DNA of 14,245 bases from positions 1 to 14,245 of the forward strand of contig DATEHI010000136.1 of NCBI GenBank assembly GCA_035279665.1. Reading direction: 5' to 3'. Source of the DNA: CF-13 sp035279665 (GTDB lineage Bacteria > Chloroflexota > Dormibacteria > CF-121). Made by a program: the position numbers and the translations under genes. This document shows, in pieces, positions 1 through 6,179 of the stretch (the stretch's first letter is position 1; every line of letters begins with the position of its first letter). The notes under the pieces were generated by a model. It did no database searches, was not told where the DNA came from, and saw nothing but the letters and a program-made list of their open reading frames with translations.

Positions 1-264
1 GAGGCGCCGCCGGCCGCGGCCGCCGCCGCGCGCGCGGCTGCCGCCCTTACGCCGGCCACCACCGAGTCGGACGAGCGGGTCGCTCCCGCCCGGCCGACGA
101 AGGCGAAGCCGGAGAGCAAGGCGCCCGCGTCAAAGGCGCCCGCCGAGGGTAAGAAGACTGAGGCCAAAAAGACCGACGCCAGGAAATCAGCGAGCCCCGG
201 CGTGGAAAGACGAGCGCAAAAGGACGACGGCAAGAAGGACACCAAGGAGAAAAAGAGCAAGTAG
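1..264 (+). CDS. rplV: Probable 50S ribosomal protein L22, C-terminal extension only (5' end outside the window)
   Basis: An open frame enters from the left edge and ends at the TAG directly before the rpsC ATG. The 87 visible residues are low complexity: an Ala-rich start, then a Lys/Ala/Pro/Glu-rich part ending in KDTKEKKSK. None of the conserved L22 fold is visible. The assignment rests on position, because rplV precedes rpsC in nearly all bacterial S10 operons. L22 lines the peptide exit tunnel and is usually about 110-120 residues, so this would be a long extra tail. No gap separates it from rpsC, which implies translational coupling. An unrelated inserted gene is possible but unlikely. 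Confidence 0.72.
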   Translation, partial: EAPPAAAAAARAAAALTPATTESDERVAPARPTKAKPESKAPASKAPAEGKKTEAKKTDARKSASPGVERRAQKDDGKKDTKEKKSK

Positions 265-1257
265 ATGGGGCACAAGGTTCACCCGAATGGGTTCCGGCTG
301 GGCGTCTACCGTAACTGGGAGGCGAAGTGGTTCGCTCCGGACAAGGAGTACAAGCCGCTTCTGCTGGAGGACGTCCGCTTGCGACGGATGCTGATGATCC
401 GCCTCAAGAATGCCGGCCTGGCCCGCATCGAGACGGAGCGCTCCTCGTCGGCGCTGACCATCACGCTGCACACCGCCAAGCCCGGGATCGTGATCGGCAA
501 GGGTGGGACCAGCGTCGACCAGCTGCGCGATGAGCTGGAGAAGATCACCGGCAAGCGCGTCCGGGTCACGATCCAGGAGATCAAGAAGCCCGAGCTCGCC
601 GCCCAGCTGGTGGCGGAGAACGTCGCCGCCCAGCTGGAGAAGCGCATCGCCTTCCGCCGTGCCATCAAGCAGTCGCTGATGAAGACCATGCGGGCCGGCG
701 CCCAGGGCGTGAAGATCCGGGTCAAGGGCCGCCTTGGCGGCTCGGAGATGGCGCGCGTCGAATGGAACCGCGAGGGTCGGGTGCCGCTGCATACGCTGAA
801 GGCCGACATCGATTTCGGTCAGACCGAAGCCAAGACCACCTTCGGCCGGATCGGCGTGTCGGCCTGGGTCTACACCGGCAACTTCCCGACCGAGACGCCG
901 GTCAAGCCGCCGACCGCGGCCGAGGAACCCGTCGAAAGTGGCGTGCCCGTGGGTCTTACGATTGGCGAGGCGCCCAGCCCGTTGGCCGAGCTCGTGCAGA
1001 TCGCGGTGCCTGCGCCGTCCGTGCCCGCCGTGCCTGAGGTGGCGCCCGCCGCCCCGGCCCCGGTGACGGCCGATGCGGCCGCCGCCGCCAAGCCGAAGCG
1101 CGCCAGCCGCGCGACCAAGGCGACCACGGAGGCGACCACGGCCGATGCCGGCGAGAAAGCCGCACCGAAGCGGACCAGCCGCGCTCGCACGACCACGACC
1201 GACAAACCAGACGCAGCAAAAGCGCCGCGCACCCGCGCGACGAAGAAGAAGGAATAA
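265..1257 (+). CDS. rpsC: 30S ribosomal protein S3 with long C-terminal extension
   Basis: S3 binds the 30S head and helps form the mRNA entry channel and helicase with S4 and S5. The start MGHKVHPNGFRLG is the family signature, the KH-domain loop IGKGG lies at residues 77-81, and the C-terminal domain includes GRLGGSEMAR (155-164) and the end of the conserved fold near WVYTGNF (201-207). At 330 residues it exceeds the usual 210-235. Residues 207-330 are extra: first Pro/Ala/Val-rich and mildly acidic, then a basic Ala/Thr/Lys/Arg-rich end. The ATG abuts the upstream stop. The identity is certain; the role of the tail is unknown. Confidence 0.98.
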   Translation: MGHKVHPNGFRLGVYRNWEAKWFAPDKEYKPLLLEDVRLRRMLMIRLKNAGLARIETERSSSALTITLHTAKPGIVIGKGGTSVDQLRDELEKITGKRVRVTIQEIKKPELAAQLVAENVAAQLEKRIAFRRAIKQSLMKTMRAGAQGVKIRVKGRLGGSEMARVEWNREGRVPLHTLKADIDFGQTEAKTTFGRIGVSAWVYTGNFPTETPVKPPTAAEEPVESGVPVGLTIGEAPSPLAELVQIAVPAPSVPAVPEVAPAAPAPVTADAAAAAKPKRASRATKATTEATTADAGEKAAPKRTSRARTTTTDKPDAAKAPRTRATKKKE

Positions 1258-1261
1258 CTAG

Positions 1262-1939
1262 ATGTTGCTGCCCGCTCGCGTCAAACATCGCAAGTTGCAT
1301 CGGGGTCGTCGCAGCGGTGTGGCCACCCAGGGTGCCGACCTGGCATTCGGGGAGTTCGGCCTGCAGGCGTCCGAGGCCGCCTGGATGACGAATCGCCAGA
1401 TCGAGGCGGCCCGCCGCGTCATGACGCGCTTCGTGCGCCGGGGCGGCCAGGTTTTCATCCGGGTCTTCCCCGACAAGTCGGTGACCAAGAAGGCGGCCGA
1501 GACCCGCATGGGGAGCGGCAAGGGTGCGCCCGAGGGGTGGGTGGTCGTGATCAAGCCGGGACGCGTTCTGTTCGAGATGGGCGGCGTCACGCCCGAGATG
1601 GCCAAGCGCGCCTTCCAGCTGGCGGCCTACAAGCTGCCGATGAAGACCCGGACGCTGGGCATCAAGTCGGGCGTCAAAGCGGCCGCCGACGTGAAGATCA
1701 AGGGACCGGCGGAGCTGAAGCCGGGTGAGGGCGTCGAGGGCATCGCGGGTGCCGCGGCGGCCCCGACCGCCGCCGCTGCTCCGGCGCGTGGGCCCAAGGC
1801 GGCCCCGGGTGCCGCGCCGTCGGTGAAGCCCGCACCCGGTTCCGCCCCGAAAGCCGCGCCCGGCGCCGCCCCGAAAGCGGCGGCCGCCCCCAAAGCGGCG
1901 GCACCGGCCAAGCCGGCCAAGGGTGGTGGGAAGAAATGA
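1262..1939 (+). CDS. rplP: 50S ribosomal protein L16 with Ala/Pro/Lys-rich C-terminal tail
   Basis: L16 sits at the base of the central protuberance and contacts A-site tRNA. The start MLLPARVKHRKLHRGR and the core GAPEGWVVVIKPGRVLFEM (residues 79-97) match the family. The fold ends near residue 138, yet the protein has 225 residues. Residues 139-225 form a low-complexity tail with imperfect APGAAP/PKAAA repeats and a basic GGGKK end. Only four bases separate it from the rpsC stop, and an in-frame TAG just before the ATG fixes the start. Its stop overlaps the rpmC start as ATGA. Confidence 0.98.
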   Translation: MLLPARVKHRKLHRGRRSGVATQGADLAFGEFGLQASEAAWMTNRQIEAARRVMTRFVRRGGQVFIRVFPDKSVTKKAAETRMGSGKGAPEGWVVVIKPGRVLFEMGGVTPEMAKRAFQLAAYKLPMKTRTLGIKSGVKAAADVKIKGPAELKPGEGVEGIAGAAAAPTAAAAPARGPKAAPGAAPSVKPAPGSAPKAAPGAAPKAAAAPKAAAPAKPAKGGGKK

Positions 1940-2202
1940 AGATGAAAGACCTCCAGGCCCTGTCCATGCCTGATCTGCAGAAGAAGCTCAAGGACTCCCG
2001 CCAGGAGCTGTTCAACCTGCGCTTCCAGATGGCCACCGGGCAGTTGCAGAACCACCGCCAGATCCGGCACGTGCGCCACGACCTGGCCCAGATCCTGACC
2101 GAGATTTTCCTCAAGGAGCGCACCGGCGAGCCGGCGACCACGCCGGAGCCCACATCGCCCAAGCCCCGCCGGCGCAAGCCCGCGACGGAGGAGACCGCAT
2201 GA
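1936..2202 (+). CDS. rpmC: 50S ribosomal protein L29 with short Pro-rich tail
   Basis: L29 is a small two-helix protein near the exit tunnel, where SRP and trigger factor dock. Residues 1-62 carry the family pattern: an MKDLQALSMPDLQKKL start, the helix-turn LFNLRFQMATGQLQN (residues 27-41), then RQIRHVRHDLAQILTE. At 88 residues it is longer than the usual 60-70. Residues 63-88 are an extra tail rich in Pro, Thr, Glu and Arg. The ATG overlaps the rplP stop by four bases; a second in-frame ATG two codons later would barely change the product. Its stop overlaps rpsQ in the same ATGA way. Confidence 0.96.
   Translation: MKMKDLQALSMPDLQKKLKDSRQELFNLRFQMATGQLQNHRQIRHVRHDLAQILTEIFLKERTGEPATTPEPTSPKPRRRKPATEETA
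2187..2193 (+). promoter_or_regulatory. Shine-Dalgarno site for rpsQ
   Basis: GGAGGAG lies five bases before the rpsQ ATG, inside the end of rpmC. It decides the longer S17 start over the internal ATG eleven codons later. Confidence 0.75.
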
Positions 2203-2474
2203 GCGATCAAGAGAACACGACGGAGCGGGCGATGCGCAAGACGCGTACCGGCACCGTCATCAGCGACAAGATGGACAAGACCGTCATCGTCCGGGTGCAA
2301 ACCCTCAAGGAGCACCCGAAGTACAAGAAGCACATCCAGCAGGCCACCCGGTTCAAGGCGCACGACGAGCAGAACCAGTGCAAGGTCGGCGACCGCGTCC
2401 GGATCATGGAGACGCGGCCGCTCTCGCACGACAAGCGCTGGCGGGTCGTCGCCATCGTGGAGAAGGCGAAATAG
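2199..2474 (+). CDS. rpsQ: 30S ribosomal protein S17
   Basis: S17 is a primary 16S rRNA-binding protein with an OB fold. The signature KTRTGTVISDKMDKTVIVRV (residues 14-33) is clear, followed by HPKYKKHI and a VGDRVRIMETRPLSHDKRW segment. The length of 91 is within the family range, with about ten extra residues at the N terminus (MSDQENTTER). The first ATG is preferred over Met12 because a strong GGAGGAG site lies five bases upstream and it overlaps the rpmC stop as ATGA, a coupled arrangement. Confidence 0.97.
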   Translation: MSDQENTTERAMRKTRTGTVISDKMDKTVIVRVQTLKEHPKYKKHIQQATRFKAHDEQNQCKVGDRVRIMETRPLSHDKRWRVVAIVEKAK

Positions 2475-2482
2475 CCGTCGCC

Positions 2483-2851
2483 ATGGTCCAGCAAGAGTCG
2501 CGGTTGAAGGTGGCGGACAACACGGGTGCGCGTGAGATCCTGTTGATCCGGGTGATGGGCGGTCATTACCGCAAGTACGCCTCCATCGGCGACGTCATCA
2601 CCGCCGCCGTGACGGTCGCGACGCCCGGCGGCCAGGTGAAGAAGAGCGAGGTAGTCAAGGCGGTCGTCGTCCGGACCTCGCGCGAATTCCGCCGGCAGGA
2701 TGGCTCCACCATTCGCTTCGACGAGAACGCGGCCGTCATCCTCGGCCCGCAAAACAACCCGCGCGGCACCCGCATCTTCGGCCCGGTGGCGCGCGAGCTT
2801 CGCGACAAGAACTTCATGAAGATCGTTTCCCTGGCACCGGAGGTGCTCTAA
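2483..2851 (+). CDS. rplN: 50S ribosomal protein L14
   Basis: L14 lies at the subunit interface of the 50S near the factor-binding side and contributes to bridge B8. The 122-residue product has exactly the usual length. It starts MVQQESRLKVADNTGAREI and ends MKIVSLAPEVL, with NPRGTRIFGPVARELR near residues 91-106. The open frame extends further upstream across rpsQ, but only the ATG eight bases after the rpsQ stop gives a family-like N terminus. No strong ribosome-binding site is visible at normal spacing; GAGAAGG inside the end of rpsQ is far away, so coupling to rpsQ translation is likely. Confidence 0.98.
   Translation: MVQQESRLKVADNTGAREILLIRVMGGHYRKYASIGDVITAAVTVATPGGQVKKSEVVKAVVVRTSREFRRQDGSTIRFDENAAVILGPQNNPRGTRIFGPVARELRDKNFMKIVSLAPEVL
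2839..2845 (+). promoter_or_regulatory. Shine-Dalgarno site for rplX
   Basis: GGAGGTG lies eight bases before the rplX ATG, within the last codons of rplN (the conserved APEVL end). It is one of the best matches to the anti-SD consensus in the window. Confidence 0.7.
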
Positions 2852-2853
2852 AC

Positions 2854-3213
2854 ATGTCTCGGCTTCATCTCGACATTCATCGCGACGACACCGTGCAGGT
2901 CATGTCCGGTAAGGACCGTGGCAAGCGTGGCGTCGTCGTCCGCACGGTGCCCCAGTCGGGCAAGATCGTCGTCAAGGGCGTCAACATCCTGAAGCGCCAC
3001 ACGCGCGCCGGCCAGCAAAAGGGCTCGACGACCGTCCGCCAGGGCGGCATCGTGGACTTCGAGGCGCCGCTCGACTACTCCAACGTGATGCTCGTCTGCA
3101 ATAAATGCGACAAGCCAACGCGCATTCGCAAGACGGTGCTGCCCAATGGGACAAAGGCGATCGTCTGCGTGAACTGCGGGGAGATCTACGAGCGTGTGAG
3201 GAATAAGGTATGA
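2854..3213 (+). CDS. rplX: 50S ribosomal protein L24, zinc-ribbon (C+) form
   Basis: L24 is an assembly initiator of the 50S and sits near the tunnel exit. The KOW-type segment VQVMSGKDRGKRGVVVR (residues 14-30) and KGVNILKRHTR (31-42) are clear. The C-terminal part carries two CxxC pairs, Cys82/Cys85 and Cys105/Cys108, as in zinc-binding L24 versions; many L24 proteins lack them. The length of 119 is slightly above the usual 100-110. It starts two bases after rplN and its stop overlaps the rplE start as ATGA. Confidence 0.97.
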   Translation: MSRLHLDIHRDDTVQVMSGKDRGKRGVVVRTVPQSGKIVVKGVNILKRHTRAGQQKGSTTVRQGGIVDFEAPLDYSNVMLVCNKCDKPTRIRKTVLPNGTKAIVCVNCGEIYERVRNKV

Positions 3214-3860
3214 ACGTCGCCGCGAGCTCGAAAGCCGCGAAGCCCGGGAAGGCCGCGAAGGCCGCGAAGGCCGCTCCTAGCCCGAAGGGTCCGAGCGTCG
3301 TTTCCAGCCCGGCTGGGACGGAGCTCAGGCTGAAGCAGCGCTACCAGGACAAGATCGTTCCGGCGTTGATCCAACGCTTCACCTACACCAATGTCATGCA
3401 GGTGCCGCGCCTGGTCAAGGTGGTGGCGAACATCGGCATCGGCGAGTCGATCTCCAATCCCAAGGCGCTGGACGCCGCGACCGCCGACCTGAAGAAGATC
3501 ACGGGCCAGCAGCCGGTGGTGCTGAAATCGCGCAAGGCGATCGCGAACTTCAAACTGCGGGCCGGCCTGCCGATCGGCATCAAGGTGACGTTGCGCGGCG
3601 CGCGGATGTACCAGTTCGTCGACAAGCTGCTCTCGGTCGGGTTGCCTCGTATTCGCGACTTCCGCGGCCTCTCGCCGACCGGCTTCGACGGGCACGGCAA
3701 CTACACGCTCGGGCTGCGCGAGCAGCTGGTTTTCCCGGAGATCGAGTACGACAAGATCGATAAATTGCGGGGTCTCGAGATCACGTTCGTCACCACCGCG
3801 CGGAGCGACGACGAGGCGCGCGCGCTGCTTGGCGAGCTCGGGTTCCCCTGGAGGAAGTGA
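3210..3860 (+). CDS. rplE: 50S ribosomal protein L5 with Ala/Lys-rich N-terminal extension
   Basis: L5 binds 5S rRNA in the central protuberance and contacts P-site tRNA. The core begins near LRLKQRYQDKIVPAL (residue 39 on), followed by NVMQVPRLVKVVANIGIG, KAIANFKLRAGLPIG and FRGLSPTGFDGHGNY. At 216 residues it exceeds the usual 178-187. The excess is residues 1-38, an H1-like Ala/Lys/Pro/Ser segment containing AKAAKAAKAA. No other ATG or GTG lies between this start and the core, and the ATG overlaps the rplX stop, so the extension should be translated. Confidence 0.97.
   Translation: MNVAASSKAAKPGKAAKAAKAAPSPKGPSVVSSPAGTELRLKQRYQDKIVPALIQRFTYTNVMQVPRLVKVVANIGIGESISNPKALDAATADLKKITGQQPVVLKSRKAIANFKLRAGLPIGIKVTLRGARMYQFVDKLLSVGLPRIRDFRGLSPTGFDGHGNYTLGLREQLVFPEIEYDKIDKLRGLEITFVTTARSDDEARALLGELGFPWRK
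3248..3274 (+). repeat. Three tandem copies of a 9-bp unit in the rplE extension
   Basis: The unit GAAGGCCGC occurs three times in a row without mismatch and encodes the Ala-Lys-Ala run of the L5 N-terminal extension. The length is a multiple of three, so copy-number change would keep the frame. This looks like slippage growth of a low-complexity tail. Confidence 0.85.
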
Positions 3861-3872
3861 GGTTGAGACTGA

Positions 3873-4058
3873 GTGGCTAAGAAGTCGACGATCAATCGCG
3901 GAATCCGCAAACACAAGCACGCGGTCTCGCAGCACAACCGCTGCAACCTGTGCGGACGGCCGCGCGCGTATATGCGGAAGTTCGGCATCTGCCGCATCTG
4001 CTTTCGCACACTCTCATCGCAGGGACAGGTCCCGGGCGTGAAGAAGTCGTCGTGGTGA
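3873..4058 (+). CDS. rpsN: 30S ribosomal protein S14, zinc-binding type Z
   Basis: This is the short zinc form of S14 in the 30S head. The 61-residue length is exact for type Z. It begins MAKKSTINRG, carries zinc cysteines at 24, 27, 40 and 43 (CNLC and CRIC), and ends GQVPGVKKSSW. The start is GTG, read as Met; GAGG lies ten bases upstream. Type Z S14 at this spc position is typical of Firmicutes, Actinobacteria, Chloroflexi and Thermus, and differs from the 101-residue zinc-free form of proteobacteria. Confidence 0.98.
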   Translation: MAKKSTINRGIRKHKHAVSQHNRCNLCGRPRAYMRKFGICRICFRTLSSQGQVPGVKKSSW

Positions 4059-4077
4059 GGAGGGACTAAAGGGACTG

Positions 4078-4473
4078 ATGAGCACCGATAGCATCGCCGA
4101 CATGCTGACCCGGATCCGTAACGCGAATACCGCCGGGCACTCGCGCGTCGCCATCCCGGCCTCGCGCGTGGGCGTGGAGATCGCGCGCGTCCTCAAGGAA
4201 GAGGGCTACATCGCCTCCTACGACGTCGCTGCCGCGGAGCAGGGTCAGAAGCTCGACATCACGTTCAAGCCGAAGACACCTCGCGGCAAGTCGCTCGCCG
4301 GCCTCCGGCGGATCAGCAAGCCAGGTCTGCGCGTCTATGCGCGCAAGACCGAGATTCCGCGCGTGCTCGGGGGGCTCGGCATCGTCATCCTGTCGACCTC
4401 ACACGGCGTCATGTCGGGACAGAAGGCAACCCGGGCCGGCCTCGGCGGCGAGGTCGTGTGCTACGTTTGGTGA
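4078..4473 (+). CDS. rpsH: 30S ribosomal protein S8
   Basis: S8 binds helix 21 of 16S rRNA and organises the platform; in Escherichia coli it represses the spc operon. Signatures are DSIADMLTRIRNA near the start, GLRVYARKTEIPRV in the C-terminal half, and the end VILSTSHGVMSGQKA...GGEVVCYVW. The length of 131 is normal. A strong GAGGAGGG lies 13 bases upstream, with a closer AAAGGGA three bases before the ATG. I did not find an obvious S8-binding mimic of the E. coli type near rplE/rpsN. Confidence 0.98.
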   Translation: MSTDSIADMLTRIRNANTAGHSRVAIPASRVGVEIARVLKEEGYIASYDVAAAEQGQKLDITFKPKTPRGKSLAGLRRISKPGLRVYARKTEIPRVLGGLGIVILSTSHGVMSGQKATRAGLGGEVVCYVW

Positions 4474-4476
4474 CCC

Positions 4477-5037
4477 ATGAGTAGGATTGGAAAACTGCCG
4501 GTCAAGATCCCCAGCGGGGTGACGGTGACGCTCACCGATCACACGGTGGTGGTCAAGAGTGGCACGGCCGAGCTCAGCCGCAAGCTGAATCCGTCGATGA
4601 AGGTCACCGTCAAAGACGGCACCGTCGTCGTCGAGCGGCCGAGCGAATCGAAGCTGCACCGGTCGTTGCACGGGCTGACGCGGACGCTCGTCTGGAACAT
4701 GATCGAGGGCGTCAGCAAGGGGTACGAGAAGCAGCTCGAGCTGGTCGGTGTGGGCTATCGCGCCACCCGCCAGGGCGAGGCGCTGGTCCTCAATGTGGGG
4801 TTCTCGCACCCGGTCCGTTACCCGGTGCCCAGGGGCATCACGATCGACGTCCCCGAGCCAACCCGTATAAACATCAAGGGCGCCAACAAGGAAGACGTCG
4901 GCCAGGTCGCCGCCGAAGTGCGGAAAATTCGCCCCCCCGAACCCTACAAGGGCAAGGGCATCCTCTACCGTGGCGAGCGTATTCGCCGCAAGGCGGGCAA
5001 GACGGGCAAGACCACCGGTGCCGGAGCGGCGAAATAA
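4477..5037 (+). CDS. rplF: 50S ribosomal protein L6
   Basis: L6 lies near the sarcin-ricin loop and the factor-binding site of the 50S. It has the usual two-domain length (186, against 175-185). The start MSRIGKLPVKIPSGV and the C-terminal signature PEPYKGKGI (residues 154-162) followed by YRGERIRRKAGK are diagnostic. A short Thr/Gly/Ala end (KTTGAGAAK) is added. It begins three bases after rpsH, and the last A of its TAA is the first base of the rplR ATG. Confidence 0.98.
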   Translation: MSRIGKLPVKIPSGVTVTLTDHTVVVKSGTAELSRKLNPSMKVTVKDGTVVVERPSESKLHRSLHGLTRTLVWNMIEGVSKGYEKQLELVGVGYRATRQGEALVLNVGFSHPVRYPVPRGITIDVPEPTRINIKGANKEDVGQVAAEVRKIRPPEPYKGKGILYRGERIRRKAGKTGKTTGAGAAK

Positions 5038-5405
5038 TGCACAGGCAGGCCGATCGCCGCAATACGCGCATCCGCCGGCACGTTCGGCTGCGGACCCACC
5101 TGGTGGGCGGTCCCACGCGCCCGCGGCTGGCGATCTTCCGCAGCTTGCACCACGTTTATGCCCAGGTGATCGATGACGCCTCGGGACGTACGCTGGCGGC
5201 CGCCTCCACGACCGACGCCGACCTGCGCAAGAGCCTGAAGTCACCCTCGGGGGCGGAAGGCGCGGCTGCCGTGGGCAAGTCCATTGCGCAGCGCGCCCGG
5301 CAGGCGGGCATCGAGACGGTCGTCTTCGATCGCGGCGGCTTTCCATATCATGGCCGGATCAAAGCGCTGGCCGACGCCGCCCGCAGCGCCGGATTGAAGT
5401 TCTAA
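5037..5405 (+). CDS. rplR: 50S ribosomal protein L18
   Basis: L18 binds 5S rRNA together with L5 in the central protuberance. A basic N terminus with RRNTRIRRHVRLR is followed by RPRLAIFRS, HVYAQVIDD and the C-terminal signature VVFDRGGFPYHGRIKALADAAR. The length of 122 fits the family (115-125). The start shares one base with the rplF stop (TAATG), an arrangement typical of reinitiation by the same ribosome. Nothing is unusual. Confidence 0.97.
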   Translation: MHRQADRRNTRIRRHVRLRTHLVGGPTRPRLAIFRSLHHVYAQVIDDASGRTLAAASTTDADLRKSLKSPSGAEGAAAVGKSIAQRARQAGIETVVFDRGGFPYHGRIKALADAARSAGLKF

Positions 5406-5415
5406 AAGGGAAGAA

Positions 5416-5994
5416 ATGAGTTACCAGTACGGAAGAGGCCAGTCGGAATTCACGGAGAAAGTCGTCCACTTGAACCGGGTGGCGAAGGTCGTCAAGGGTG
5501 GCCGTCGCTTCTCGTTCAGCGCCCTGGTCGTCGTCGGCGACCAGAACGGCCGCGTCGGCGCCGGGCTCGGCAAGGCCGGCGAGGTGCCCGAGGCCATCCG
5601 CAAGGCGGTGGAGTCGGCGAAGAAGCACCTCATCACCGTGCCGATGGTGGGGACCACCATTCCCCACGAGATCCGTTTGAAGAAGGGGGCCGCCAAGGTG
5701 CTGCTCAAGCCGGCGGCGCCGGGCACCGGCATTCGCTCGGGCGGCGCGATGCGCGCCGTCGTCGAGCTGTCCGGCATCAAGGACATGATCACGAAATCGC
5801 TAGGCACGAACAATCCGGTCAATACCGTCCGTGCCACGATCGCCGCGCTGCAGGCGCTGCAGACGGCCGACAGCGTTGCCCAGGCGCGCGGCAAACCCGC
5901 CGACGAGATGGAGCGGCTCAGCCGGCGCGGGAGGAAGCCCGAGCCGGCGGTGCCCGCAGCGGCCGAGGTGCCGGTGGAGGAGCCGGTCGGCTAA
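5416..5994 (+). CDS. rpsE: 30S ribosomal protein S5 with short Pro/Ala/Glu C-terminal tail
   Basis: S5 sits at the mRNA entry and affects decoding accuracy. The double-stranded RNA-binding-like region (residues 10-75) includes VVKGGRRFSFSALVVVGD and GRVGAGLGKAGEVPEAI; the C-terminal domain has GTGIRSGGAMRAVVEL and SLGTNNPVNTVRAT. The length is 192, against about 165 in many bacteria. Residues 162-192 form an extra tail, first basic (RRGRKPEP) and then acidic and Pro-rich. The ATG follows an AAGGGAAG purine tract, ten bases after the rplR stop. Confidence 0.98.
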   Translation: MSYQYGRGQSEFTEKVVHLNRVAKVVKGGRRFSFSALVVVGDQNGRVGAGLGKAGEVPEAIRKAVESAKKHLITVPMVGTTIPHEIRLKKGAAKVLLKPAAPGTGIRSGGAMRAVVELSGIKDMITKSLGTNNPVNTVRATIAALQALQTADSVAQARGKPADEMERLSRRGRKPEPAVPAAAEVPVEEPVG

Positions 5995-5996
5995 CC

Positions 5997-6179
5997 ATGG
6001 CGCGATTGAAGATCACGTACGTCCGCAGCGTGATCGGGCAGAAGCCCGACCAGGAACGGACCGTCCAGGCGCTGGGCTTCCGCCGCTTGAACCAGACGGT
6101 GGAGCACGAAGACAGCCCGCAATTGCGCGGCATGGTGCATAAAGTCCGGCACCTGGTCAAGGTAGAGGAGACAAAGTGA
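5997..6179 (+). CDS. rpmD: 50S ribosomal protein L30
   Basis: L30 is a small 50S protein. The 60-residue product matches the short bacterial form: LKITYVRSVIGQKPDQERTV, LGFRRLNQTVEHEDSPQLRGM and the end VRHLVKV. It starts two bases after the rpsE stop. Its TGA lies inside the GTGA that begins rplO, so the two are coupled. L30 is absent from some bacterial lineages, so its presence here is mildly informative for placement. Confidence 0.97.
   Translation: MARLKITYVRSVIGQKPDQERTVQALGFRRLNQTVEHEDSPQLRGMVHKVRHLVKVEETK

Noticed and set aside
2378..2851. Longer L14 starting inside rpsQ
   Set aside because: The extra residues are a frame-shifted reading of rpsQ; the ATG at 2483 gives the exact 122-residue family length and N terminus.
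3873..4473. S8 translational operator of the E. coli spc type near rplE-rpsN-rpsH
   Set aside because: I could not find a convincing mimic of the 16S helix 21 target by eye; a covariance search would be needed.
4399..5346. Minus-strand open frame of 315 codons opposite rplF and rplR
   Set aside because: It spans two confident plus-strand genes with family signatures; its composition is typical of antisense shadows in high-GC DNA.
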